Source of the DNA: Centropus unirufus
Lineage: Eukaryota; Chordata; Aves; Cuculiformes; Centropidae
Direction of reading: 5' to 3'
DNA: 64,000 nt
Assembly (NCBI GenBank): GCA_013397695.1
Contig: VYZI01000286.1
Location: 62,001 to 126,000, forward strand
This document shows, one piece after another, positions 1 to 11,465 of the stretch (its first letter is position 1; the number at the start of each line of letters is the position of its first letter). Made by a program: the position numbers and the translations under genes. The notes under the pieces were generated by a model. It was not told the DNA's origin. It ran no database searches and was given only the letters and a program-made list of their open reading frames with translations.

Positions 1-3000
1 ACAGTTTCATTTGGCTAATTAATGCCTTTTTAGCTTATTTTGCATTCTGACAATACTTTCTTATGCAGAATATTACTGAAAAAAAATGATTAGAAATTAT
101 TAACTTTCTTCACATACTATTTACTATATCGAGCTAAATTTGCCTTCTTTTTATTCCCACCTTTCAGCAAAATAGGCAGTTTGTGACTATAATCAGAAAC
201 TTGTGATTTTTGTTATATTGGTTTAAATAAAAAAAAATATGTAAGTTATTTGCCTTATCTTCCTGGCTTTTATGTTGGAGTAGCTATATACACTACTTGC
301 TGAGCTTTGCAGATTATCATTCAAGGGTGTGGAAATCTATGGTGATTAATGCTTTATCACTGCCTCTGTGGGACTTCATACAGGAATTAAAGCAGGGTCA
401 TTACAGGCCCTGTGTTTACATTGTAGTCAGTAACACCATTAGTTTATTAGAGGAATAAGCTCTTCTAACAGAGATTTGATCTCAGTTTTGGTAGCAATAT
501 GGAGGTGAATCTGAGGCTCAGAGCTGTATTTCCTGAGCTTCCTATCTGGATCTTGATTATGAAGTAAGAAGAGGCATTTGCGGTAAAGTGTACTTTATTT
601 TTTTTTATCCAAACATTTCTCTTTCAGTTTGAGGTTAAGTAGGTTCTGCACTAATTACATATCCAAACCTTCAAATTTTGGCCTGTTTCTTGCCATGCAG
701 TGAGCAGAGATGCCACGCAGGATCTCAGGGAAGCTAAGGGCCAGGGCCCAGAGAGGAGATGAAATAACTTCATGCTGTTGTTGTCATGGAAATTGCTTCC
801 CACTGCTAAGATTTGTGATTATTTCTATATTTAGTCTTTACCTTCTAATTAGGTTTCCATGTTTTCCTCTCTTTGTCTTAATCTAGCGTTCTCTTTCTGT
901 CTGTAAGTTTATATTTGACAATATCATGTTATTATACTTCATTATTTCTGCTCCTCCCTGTAAAATTAAGTCCCATGATATGGATGGTAGTTTTCATATG
1001 CATGTTTACATACTCTTCCAGTCAAAATGAGAAAGAAGAAAAATACACTGATAATAAGACAGGAACCTAAATAATCTGAATCTGGTATTTTAAAAGATTC
1101 ATTCTACTGTCTAAATGAATGTGAAATTCTCAGATGTTTGATTATTTTTTTTTTAAAAAAAAGAAGTTATGTCTGAATATGGTCTAGCTTGATTGTAAAA
1201 ACAGATCAAGTTTGCTCTTTCTGAGAGTGTGATATTTTAAAGTATGTCAGGTTCATTTTTATATGTTTCTGCATTATTCTTCCTATGACCTGATTTCTTA
1301 CCTTTGAAAATTTCAGTGTGCCTATCTGATAAAAAAATGGGACTGGTTACATTTAGACATCATGTCATTGAGTTTAGGATTTTAGATGAGCTGATGTGCT
1401 GAAGAGCTGAAAATAAAATCTCACTAGGGACAAGCTTTGAAACCATATTGATTGAAACATTTAAATCAAGATTGAACAAAATTGTGGTAAATATTCAGTG
1501 CAGAAGATTTCTAAATTAGTCTCTCCTTCAGAGGAAGCTGTCACTTTAACCTACTTAAGGTTATGAGTTTTATATGGCTTTATTTTCTTCCAAATTAAGA
1601 ATAAGTACTTCAAGAGAACTGATGTTAGTCTTGAGGTTGGAATATATTTGCCAAAATCTAAAGCAGAGGGAAACACTTTGTTGGAATAGAAGAGGTACCC
1701 AGTATGGTATCACACCGGTTATTTACGTATTTCATAGAAACTACAGTTGTTAACTAAACATACCTTGACATCAAAGAGGTTCCAAAAATAAATTTCTGAC
1801 ATTTCTGTGCATGAAACTACGTTATTCATGGGGTATAGAGTGTGTATATATATATATTTATCATTTCTTCCATTTGCAAGAATTTGACTTTAATTGCTAA
1901 TATTTCCATGAGTCTTCCTTCTTAGCAGGGGCAGTCAAACACACACACTAGTATCAGTACTGCCCAGTCACTTTGGCTTTTGTTTATTTTGGGGTAATAT
2001 TTAAGCACTGAAATGTTTCATCTGAAAATGGTGTAGCTGATGCAGTCATTATAATTGACCCCAAGTGTCTGTTCTCATAAGGTGCTACAGCAGTATAGTG
2101 CTATTTTCATCTTACATCTTCAGGAAAGTCCTTCTCATATTCCAAACTACTTTTAACATTGCCTATACTTTTTTGAAGCCATCTTTTTTGTAGTCTTCAC
2201 CATCTCTTTAAATGTTAATATTTTCATTTTTCCCCTAATAGCTGATCTTCAAATATAGTAAGAGTTCACTTTATGAATTTCCTTCTATTTCTGCAAACTA
2301 TTTTTAAGCCATATGTTTACATCATCCTTTTTATTCCCTATTTTCATTTTTAGATTCAGTTCAATCCCCTAAAATATCAGCTCAGTTCACCTGCCTCCAC
2401 CAGCTCTTGTTTTATTTTAAATCTTGACTCTCCAAGTGGGTAGTATCTCCCTAGCTTTTTCTTTGCTCCTTTTCATCTCCTGAGGTCCTTCTTTCTTGGA
2501 GCTGTGCAGCCAGTCATATTCTCAGCTTTTCTATGAGCTGACCTTTTCATGGTCCCTATTTTCATTTGGGTTTCTATGGTTTTTTTCAGGTTTCTAATGT
2601 TTTTCCTTATAAAACTGAAGCTACTTCAAAGGAAGCATCTTCCATCCTATCTTATATACTGTGAATGAAATTCTTGTTATTCTGTTGCATTATTTCTTAG
2701 ACTTTATATCAACACATGTAGTTAGAGAAGCATGGACATACAGGAGCAGCTAGAAAACTGGGGGGAAAAAAAGCAATCGTAAATTAAAGTTCTCCAGAAC
2801 CTGGCAGTCAAAAGAAAAGCATGTGTATCTATGCCAGGTCTTGCATCTGGCAAGTTCATTAACTCTGTGAATCTTTTATTTTCAGTTTGACAGAGTGTAT
2901 GAATTGCTGTAGTAAATGACATAATTTATAATCTCTAGATATACTTAATTTCAGGGATCACAGATTTTAAAGGATCCATGAGGAAAGCAGCTAAGTGAGT

Positions 3001-3381
3001 ATTTTACGTTAGTATCTCTTGCATCCATTACCATTAAGTCTTGGAATTTCTTTTAAAAATTAGCTGTAACTCCTGAGGTCATTTGTTCATCGATCTTGAC
3101 AAGCATTGGTAAATCACTATTCTAGCAGAAAAAAGCATTTTCCTGGTACTTGCAATGGTTGCCAGTCCCCCCACATTGTGCAGTTGTTTATGAGTTCCAG
3201 GTGATCAGAAGACATCTGATGCAACAGTCACAGGGTGCCTAATGATCACAGGCTGAACTGTGAAATCTAAGAGGCAATCTTTTAGAACTCCTTCAAATTC
3301 TGCTAATAGGATTTTTTTTTAAAATAAGTGACACTGATAGCTAATGTTCAACTTTTACAAGTTCTGCCAATACAACTGAGC
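1..3381. other. Unique AT-rich non-coding DNA
   Basis: I see no gene, RNA gene or recognisable repeat family here. The sequence is AT-rich, with short homopolymer runs, a short (TA)n stretch near 1845-1857 and a five-unit AC run near 1939-1948. Open frames are short and unremarkable. It could be intergenic or intronic. Confidence 0.6.
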
Positions 3382-4010
3382 CATGGAATCATAGAATCAT
3401 GGAATCATTAAGGTCAAAAAGATCTCTAAGATCACCAAGTCCAACAGTCAGCTCAACCCCACCATGCCCACTAAACCATCCCAAAGTGCCACATCTAGAT
3501 TTTTTAACATCTCCAGGGAAGGAGACTCCAACGCTTCCCTGGGGAGCCTGTTCCTATGCCTGACCACTCTTTTGGTAAATAATTTTTTTCTTATATCCAA
3601 TCTAAACCAACGTTGGTGCAACCTGAGGCCACTTCTTCTCATCCTATCACCTATCACTTAGGAGAACAGATCAGCACCCACCTGACTACAAACTCCCTTC
3701 AGTTAGCTGTAGAGAGCAATGCAGTCTCCCCTCAGTCTCCTTTTCTCCAGGCTAAACAACTCCAGTTCCTTCAGCTACTCCTCATGAGATGTGCTCTACA
3801 GACCTTTTACCATCTTTATTGCCCTGGAGAACTTCCAGCAGCTCAATCTCTTTTTTTGTAGTGAGGGGACCAAAACTGAACACAGTGTTCAAGGTACAGC
3901 CTCACCAGTGCCCAGTCCAGGGATACAGTCACTTCTCTACTACTGATGCCCACAACATTTTTCATACAAGCCAAGGTGCTGCTGGCCTTCTTGGCCATAT
4001 TCATGCAAGA
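3382..4010 (-). mobile_element. CR1 LINE, 3' part, 5'-truncated
   Basis: This is the reverse complement of the 3' end of an avian CR1 non-LTR retrotransposon. On the plus strand it opens with three degenerate terminal octamers (GGAATCAT, AGAATCAT, GGAATCAT from 3386), which read ATTC(C/T)ATG-like on the minus strand. It continues through the familiar CR1 antisense phrases for 'AAGATCACCAAGTCCAAC', 'CTCCAGGGAAGGAGACTCCA', 'CCTGGGGAGCCTGTTCC', 'CTCCAGGCTAAACAACTCCA' and 'GGACCAAAACTGAACACAGT'. About 620 bp remain, against roughly 4.5 kb for a full CR1, so the copy is strongly 5'-truncated, which is usual for the family. Similarity fades after about 3995, and the high-coordinate boundary is approximate. 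It has no coding capacity; the short open frames across it on both strands are incidental. The moderate divergence suggests an old insertion, not an active one. Confidence 0.95.
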
Positions 4011-6329
4011 TAGCCAGATACTTTGATCTGACAATGTTTTGTTCAGTGTGAGTATTTAGGGATGTTTCTCTGTGATGTCTATCAGTGGCACATTTCACTA
4101 CATTAATACTTTTATTTTTATATAGTTTATGGTAGAATAAAGCTACTATATTCATTTTTTAATGAAAAACTGATCCATGTAGATGAAATGAGATGCTCCA
4201 GGGCTCACAAGAAACACTTTAGTGGAGCTGGGAATCAAACCTCACTTTTTCCAAGTTCTGCTCCTCATGGGACCCTGTTAAAACTATGTGGGCAGCAACA
4301 GGTATGTACCCAAAGGCAGCCAGCTGTAGAAACTGAGCCTGAGGAAGTAAGAAGAGACTTGTGACCACAGGCATGATTTCTCTTTTAATACCTCTCTGAA
4401 TTCTTTGTGACAGTTGTCAACGACAGGAATCAGCTACACCACTTTAGATATTGTTTCTAAAGAACGTAAATGCTTCATCCAAACTCACTGACAAGTCCCT
4501 AGTCATTCCCAGGTTTTAGGAGTTTGAAAAATCTGCCAGTCATCTTGAAAGAGTTTTTTTTCTCCTGCTTGATAAAACTTGTTGCTTCTTGTTCTATTTA
4601 AATTGAAAAATAACATAAGCCAAGTGGAGCATTATGGGTTGCACAGCTGTTCCTACAGCCCTAGTTTAAGCTGTGCAGCTGTTCTGCCCAGGACAGTTCT
4701 TCCTCACCAGTTCCCTCCCTCTGGTCTAGGCAGATGAATCATTCCTTCTCTGGACACTGACTTTAGATTAGCAGGGCTAGTATGGCAGTCCATCTCTTGC
4801 CTCCAGCCACCTCTTTCAATTTCACAAAATGAGCTGTACCAGCAGACTTGATGGTTCCTGTGGCCTACCTAGCATCTGGTGCTTCACTTCTGATCACCTT
4901 TGGAAGGACCAACCTTCCCAAAGAAGCCAAGATTCTCCAGAAAAAAATAAATGCCCAGAGTAAAACATGATTGCTAACTAAATTATTGTTTTTCCAAGAG
5001 AGCCCCTGGGCTTTACCCTGCCCAATGTAGTTGACTGCCTAGTAGGGGATATTTTCCCATTTTTTATGGATGTATGACTAATACAGCCATGTTACAAATC
5101 TATTTTTATTCACAGAAGTGTACCATATGCTCCAAATGATGCATGACGGCATGTACTTCAGTAAAAAAAAGTCATAATTAAAGTAAATTAGTCCTGTCTA
5201 GAGAGAAATTTTTTCCTTGTTCGATGGAGGAAAACAGAGGCAGTTGTTCAGGGGCTTGTGCATTAACAGAGGAATTCCTCTGTATTTATCACATCTGTCT
5301 TCTCCCTGTGTATCCCTTAGGAAACATTTTTTTAAGACTAGGAAAAAAAAACCTAAATATGGCACAGTAATATCCCATTTTAAACTCAACACAGTAATTT
5401 TTATCTATTATCTAGTATATATTATTTTAAATACCAGAAAAATTATACCCTAGAATGATCTATGCTGCGCATTGAGTTTTAATCTCCTTCTCCCTAGCAA
5501 CCATCAAAAGGAACAATAAGGACAATAAATAGCCAAATAGGACATCAAAAATTAATAAAAACAATGTCTCTGCTGGGGAAAATGGGTCTTTAATCACTTT
5601 TTCTCTGATGTGCATAAAATTGAAGGTTAGAACAATAAGCAATTTGAAAGTACAGTTTCAAAATAGCCTTTGAAATGGTCTTAGCCTCCAGAACAATAGG
5701 TCTTTTCTAAAATAAACATGAAAATACCCGGGGGATCCTGCTGGCTTCAGGAAGTTCAAAAGATATCCATGCTCCAACACACAGAGAAAGGAAAAGCAGT
5801 TGCCTCAGGCCATGTCTTCACTAAAAAAAATGGATGTCTTCGTTGCATGAAATACTTCGAGATGGCAGTGGTGTTTCTTTACTGTGACAGTGGAGGCAAG
5901 AGTTGGTTTTAGCTTTGTCATAGGCAATTTGAGGTCATCCTTGAGCTGAAGTGAAAGCCAGAGTTGGGGTTTTAAAGAAATTTAATGGTCATCCTGGGTT
6001 GTTTCTTTAAACCAAAGTACCAGTGATTCCCCCATATCCATGGCAAATCAAGCCTGAATGTATTGTACATCAGCAAGCTTACTGCATCCCTATATCCAGG
6101 AATTAAAAGTACAGCTGTTCTGTCTTCGTATGTAACATGGGTTATGTTAAAATGAGGTAAACAATGGCCTCCCTTTCAGTGCAGCCTCGAAGAGTGAGGT
6201 ATGTATTTCCAAGAGACAGTCTCCAATTGAAAGGCCTGCGTAAAGTTGAAGATGTCTGTATTTGGGTAACTTAATGGTAATCTAGATAGTTCTCCGCTCC
6301 TCTGCAAGGAAGCTGAAGCATCATTTAGT
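4011..6329. other. Unique non-coding DNA
   Basis: No gene or repeat family is recognised in this interval. It holds ordinary AT-rich sequence with short A runs near 4943, 5164 and 5341. The open frames on both strands at about 5.2-5.9 kb have no recognisable protein character. Confidence 0.55.
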
Positions 6330-6402
6330 AGGATGGTGGTACTGGGATGACAGTTGGGTTGGACGATCATAGAGGTCTTTTCCAATCTCAATGATCCTGG
6401 GA
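6330..6402 (+). mobile_element. CR1 LINE 3'-end fragment
   Basis: Positions 6354-6395 read GTTGGGTTGGACGATCAT, then AGAGGTCTTTTCCAATCTC, then AATGATCC. This is the diagnostic end of the CR1 3' UTR in the sense orientation. The terminal octamers are degenerate (ATGATCCTGGGA), so this is an old or mutated copy. Only about 70 bp can be assigned; the 5' boundary is not sharp. It lies opposite in orientation to the CR1 at 3.4 kb, so the two are independent insertions. Confidence 0.75.
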
Positions 6403-7991
6403 CACCTCTGTTTTAGAGGTATACTTCAGCACTACGGTTGTCTGGAAATTAAAGCCCATCCCCAACAGCCCATTAAGCTGGAAGCAGAAGAGAACCAGGG
6501 CTGTGCTTGAATATGTTGAACTTTAGTCTTGATTTTGCCAAATATGAGAGCAATAGGAGGAAGCTAACTGCTACATATCACCCTTGCTTTACTACAGAGG
6601 GGGCCTAGGCCAACTAATTGTCTACGTTAGCTGGCAGGCATCACATGGCCTAAACACATGCCGCTGTCCAAGTGGACTGTAGATTTACAGGTAACATTTT
6701 ACCACTCTGAGTAACTGACCATGGCATTGTGCATCATAACACTATAAGTATTCAACCCCTCAGACTGCTGACATTTTTTTTCAGAAGGGCTCATGACATT
6801 TCACAGAAGTCAGTGGACATTTTGCCACTGACTTACAGCAGGAGCTTTTCACAACCCCACTCCCAAGAGCTCTGACTTCTACCTGAAAGTGATGCCTTGC
6901 ATCAGAAAGTGAAATTCAAAGGTTTGAGGGTGCATTTTACTCTTCATTAATGATCCAAATCTGTTCTGTGCCTAAATACACAATTCATTTTGTGAGTTTT
7001 GTCCTGGTCTATGGGTGGGAATTGATGCTGCATTTAACCGTGCAGGTTACCTGGATCATCAGTCCAATCCGAATATATTCTGTCATTGTGCTTCAATTCC
7101 TACCAGGGAAGATCAAGTTTTCAAGAGTGTGCAATGCAAGCTGTGCGCTAGCTGCAGTATGAATATTCTTTTACTTGTTTAAATATCTTTTGTCTTTATT
7201 TATTTTGTCAGTTCTTTATTTTTAAAATTTAAAAATAAATGAGTCACTGAATTAATGATAATACAGTAAAAATTAATGACGATTCATGTTTATTAAGAAA
7301 AACAGTGAGCACAAAATCACTGTGTTTGCTTTTAAAACAAAAAAAAAATGTTTGAAAGATTCTGCAGTCATTGAGGGTAAGAGATAACTTACCCTTAAAG
7401 GACTGTTGAGCTCAAAATATTTTTCAAGGAGAAATGTTTCAACAAAGACAATCTTGTATTAATGTTGTATTCTCTCTGTTTGTTAGGGTTTTTTTTTAAT
7501 ATATTTGAAACCTTCCAGTCAGAGAAAAGTTATAAACAAAGCCAAGAACAGCAATTTTTATCTGCTCTTTTATAGAATATTATCTTGTTTATTGTTCTGT
7601 AATAAAGACACTTTTTGATTCTTAGTTTTTAACTTAGTCTTGCAAGTTCAGAGGAGGAAAGTGGGGCAGAGAGCTATCTTGGACTCTTTTGCTCATATGG
7701 GTAACCTGATGAGTGAGCATGTGCATTTACATTAAGAGGTGTGAGCCTCAGTGTTTCTTGAGGAAAACCTTTGCAGTGCTGTAAAATGCACTGTTGGAAG
7801 ATGTTTCTTTATCTATTACCCCAAATTTTATTTTTATTATGATCATTCAATTTTTACTAGTCTTTGTCCATTAAATGAGAATAATCTTTCTCCCATTTAA
7901 TTAATTATGACTTTCCGATACTTCAAGCTGATTTTCATACATTCTTTCACCATAGTCTTAATTTAACCAGGAATAATCTTTTGATCTTTAC
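6403..7991. other. Unique non-coding DNA
   Basis: No gene or repeat family is recognised. The interval is AT-rich and includes the inverted repeat at 7215-7239, described separately. A 13-bp match to the left part of an RE1/NRSF site at 6425-6437 lacks the right half and is not called. Confidence 0.5.
7215..7239. repeat. Perfect 12-bp inverted repeat, 1-nt spacer
   Basis: The arm TTTATTTTTAAA (7215-7226) is followed by one A and then by its exact reverse complement (7228-7239). It is a 25-nt AT-only near-palindrome that could extrude as a cruciform. A palindrome this long is uncommon by chance even in AT-rich DNA, but it may simply reflect local base composition. Confidence 0.9.
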
Positions 7992-8179
7992 CTGTATATC
8001 ACAATACCCTGTTCTTTCATAATTTCTTCTTCATTTCTGTAAATTTCCAGTATTTTTTGTGATGCAGGCTTTTCAAACACAGGAATACAATGTTTTGGAT
8101 GTAATCTCATTGGTATATTCAATGGCATCCTTATATCTTGTGTTGAAGGTAAGTAATACCAGATTCCTTGTTCTGCCAT
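7992..8179 (-). other. Candidate coding exon (unproven)
   Basis: Read on the minus strand, an open frame starts at an ATG at 8179-8177 and runs to 7992, where it meets a good splice donor (TACAG|GTAAAG). The in-frame stop TAA lies inside that donor, as expected if the exon really ends there. The 62 codons give a mixed, charged, globular-looking sequence rich in E, K, I and P; the last stretch includes ILEIYRNEEEIMKEQGIVIY. An in-frame stop lies three codons upstream of the ATG, so this would be a first coding exon. The alternative is an acceptor at about 8173, but the tract before it is not pyrimidine-rich. I recognise no family, domain, signal peptide or membrane segment. Open frames of this length are frequent by chance here, and the donor is the only extra support. 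It could also be a decayed exon or coincidence. Confidence 0.22.
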
Positions 8180-11100
8180 AAAACGTTATATGTCCCATAG
8201 AGCAAAAATGTGGATGGGGTTTCTTGTTTTCCTGTTAGCATTGGATGCTTGTGATATAAAATATGTCCTGCTGACATAAACTAGCATAGTCTTCAATTGG
8301 AAACCATTATGACAGGGAATCTTCTCTTTCCTCCATCAATCAATGAAGCACATGAACCACACCTGCTCTTGGAGACCATGCTGAACCCTGTGTGTCATTT
8401 GCTTCACTTCTATCTGTACAAATGACCACAAATGAGAAAGACCAGAGCTTGTATGTTAGCTGTATGTTTAGACAGCTGCAGACACTGCATCTTTAGACAG
8501 CTGGGCACGGAAATCATCAATACCACCTATGTTTCAAATACACACCAGTGCTGAACCAGAGGCAAAATTTTATTATGTTTTCCTTCAAAGAAATTAATGA
8601 GAAATATGCTCATTGGAACCACATGTAAGTGCATGACTTGTTTTATAAGTCGAGGATTGTGTTCTTAGATTTGTAATCAAATATTTACAGCTACAATTAC
8701 AAAGAGTAAGTTTGCTACAAGAGATGGGGAGGAAAAGGTAAATTTTTGACTCAAATTTACCTTTCTTCTCCTGTGTGAATAATTTTCAAGAAGAGATTAA
8801 TTTCTTTAAGCTGGTCTCTTGCTAAGGATTGTGTCAGAAGCCACTTCTGTGTATGTACTATAGCTATGTGGCAGTAATTCATGTTCAGAAAAAGAGAAAT
8901 TTTAAAGATTTCAGTGTGACTACTTCACTATGGAATACATAACTGTTTCTAAGTACATCAGTGACCAAGCTTTTTGATGCACACAGGGAACATTTCTCTC
9001 TTGTTAACCCTTCAGACAATTCAGAATTCTATTTTTCTCACCAAGCACACGCTTCTGGCAGAAGCTATGCCCCTTCTTGGAAATTATCCTTCAGCAGTCA
9101 CATCTTCTAACCTTCACCTCTTCTTTTACTCTGTCTTTTTCAAAAAGCCATCTTTACCTCTGAGGAAAGGATGTCCATCTGGCTAGCTGACCCCACCTAA
9201 ACCATTCATGCTGTATTCTTCTTTCCTTCCTCATAAGCATCACTAGTCTGTAGCACATGACTTCTTTGCGTATGGGTTTGGAGACACCTAGAAAGCAAGG
9301 AAAGAAGAGAATGATTAGACAGATACTGCTGAAGAAAAGTGATTTATCTACATATGTTGCAGAAGAGCAACCTTGATACCAAGCAACAAAGGGGGAGCTT
9401 TTGTGGAACCAGAGGAGTTTCCTTTCCACTAATGATTCCTGTAGCCCTGTTGAAGTGGTCAGTGTGATGGAGCAATCAGGGCTGACAGATGCCCAGTGTC
9501 TCCCAGAGCAGCGATTTTGTTTCATCTAAAGAGATAAAAAGCAATACTGGCTGACACAGCAAGGTCTTTGGAGCCTTTCTTAGCAGGATATGTCTTTCTA
9601 CACTTTGCTCTTAAGCGCACAGTATCCCATGGCAACCTCTTTTCTTCAGGGAGCTTTAGATTTTGACATATCATTAATACATAGGTTCAGGAAGCAAAGC
9701 TGCAAAGCTGGAGATTGGTTCATGGATTTAGCTGAGGTAAATAGCAAGGAAATTTAAAGGCAGGCCAAAACCGATTTTATGGTCCTTCCTTTGGGATTAA
9801 TGCCTAAATTTCTTCGCCTGGTAATGAAGAAAAGTTATCACTTGCAGGAGGTAGCAGGTGCACGGTAACATTGTGGAGGAGAGGTGTTAAAGAGGAAAGC
9901 TGCAAGCCAACAAGGCCAAACATTTTTAAAAACTAGTGTGTTTACAGCATCAGCTGCTAAACAAAAAGGAGGGTTAGTGGAATTCATTCAGTAGAGAAGT
10001 ATTGCACACTGACTGACTGCAGAACAGATATTGATGAGAGAGCAGCAAGACTACTGGGAAAAAATAGGCTGAATTATAAACTTCATATATTCACATATAC
10101 TTTGGTATTTAGCAGGCTGAAACACCATGTAGAAATTACAAACTGCCTCATTTAATCTTATCGGTGTGTTGAGTCTTCAGCCACTGGAGGGTAGTTGTTC
10201 AATTTTTTGCCTCCCAGTCATTGTCACACAGATATTTGCCAGGTATGAAACATCCACAAGCTGTGAAAGATGACATGGAGATGATAAGATGCAAATGTTA
10301 CATATGCCAACTGTACTACTCAGGATCATATTGTCACCCATTCACTAACCTTTAATTTCTGTCAAGCTCAAAACATGACTGCAATAAAAATCAAATCTCC
10401 TTTCTGTGGATTGCACATAGCCTTACTCAGCAAGAAAGACACAAGTGTTTTTAGCTCCTGATTGGTTCATGTTAATATTCAGATTGTATAGGGAGGAAAG
10501 ATGCATGGATGCAAGCATGGAAACAGGGTTTAGTTTGATTTGTGAGATGCAGGATCTCAATTCCCCCAAGGTGCTTGCTCATTTAACTGATGACAATTTC
10601 TGAAGTAAGGTCCAGATCCACAAAGGAATTCAGGGAGATAAAATGCATTAATGAATTTTGTCCTCATCTGTGTCTCAGTGCAAATTTGGCAGAATGTGGC
10701 TTATAATTTAAAAAAAAAACAGTTGTTTATGGCTGTGAGTGGAAGGAACTCTGGCATGAGGGAAGGCAGGGACTACTGAAACTAATGCCTTGAAGAATAA
10801 TATCCCATGGAATTGGTAGAAGCTTATTTATTCTAGAATAGACATGAAAGGAAACACGTATACTTTATCAGGAGAAAACAGATTTTAGGTTGCCTAAATT
10901 CTCTACTCTTACATCGTATTTTACCTGCACTGATATAGACCAAGTTATCTGAATCTATTTTGGAAAGACGAGCTGCTTCTGCTCATACTTTATTGCAATT
11001 AGATGTCTGAAGTTGCTTGTCTAGTAATTCAAGCAGTAGCTCCTGCTTCAATGTTGGTGATTAATAGTTTAAATGGAAAATTATGACAATTTTTATTGAC

Positions 11101-11443
11101 ATGGTAACTTCAGTTAGGAGATAGTATTTGTAAAGGCTGTTCTGTCCAAATGCAGTTTAGCTATATAATATCTAAGGAATGGTAAAATAACCTTTTGGAT
11201 ACTGAACTTTCTAAATTAGATCTGACATTTTGCATTAGTTCTTCAGTCTTAGATTTTGTAAATGCATCTGAAAGATTTTCGGAGAGAAATGTCATCATGA
11301 GTACTGATCACTTGCCCAGCATAATTTTCCATAGTAAAAATAAATGTTTGGACAGTAGCACCATTAATTTTTCCATGCCCATCTCAGAATATCAACTTTA
11401 AGATATTAGGCAAAGATGATGCAGTGTTCAAGAAACCTGTCAT
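8180..11443. other. Unique non-coding DNA
   Basis: No gene or repeat family is recognised. The minus-strand open frame at 9154-9525 (123 codons) has no recognisable domain and no splice or promoter context that singles it out. The stretch at roughly 9.68-10.2 kb is less repetitive and more mixed in composition than its surroundings and could be conserved non-coding DNA, but nothing in this one sequence proves it. Confidence 0.5.
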
Positions 11444-11465
11444 AAAAAAAAAAAAAAAAAAAAAA
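11444..11465. repeat. Poly(A) tract, A22
   Basis: This is an uninterrupted run of 22 A. No polyadenylation signal lies within 30 bases upstream (the nearest AATAAA is about 100 bases away), and no target-site duplication is visible around it. I therefore treat it as a simple mononucleotide repeat and not as the tail of a processed pseudogene. Confidence 0.95.

Noticed and set aside
3448..4155. Several open frames on both strands at 3.4-4.2 kb
   Set aside because: They lie mostly within the CR1 3' untranslated region.
6425..6437. RE1/NRSF-like TTCAGCACTACGG
   Set aside because: Only the left part matches; the required right half (GGACAGCGCC-like) is absent.
9154..9525. 123-codon minus-strand frame
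   Set aside because: No domain is recognised and no splice or start context distinguishes it from chance.
11444..11465. A22 as the tail of a processed pseudogene
   Set aside because: There is no poly(A) signal in the right place, no target-site duplication and no gene-like body upstream.
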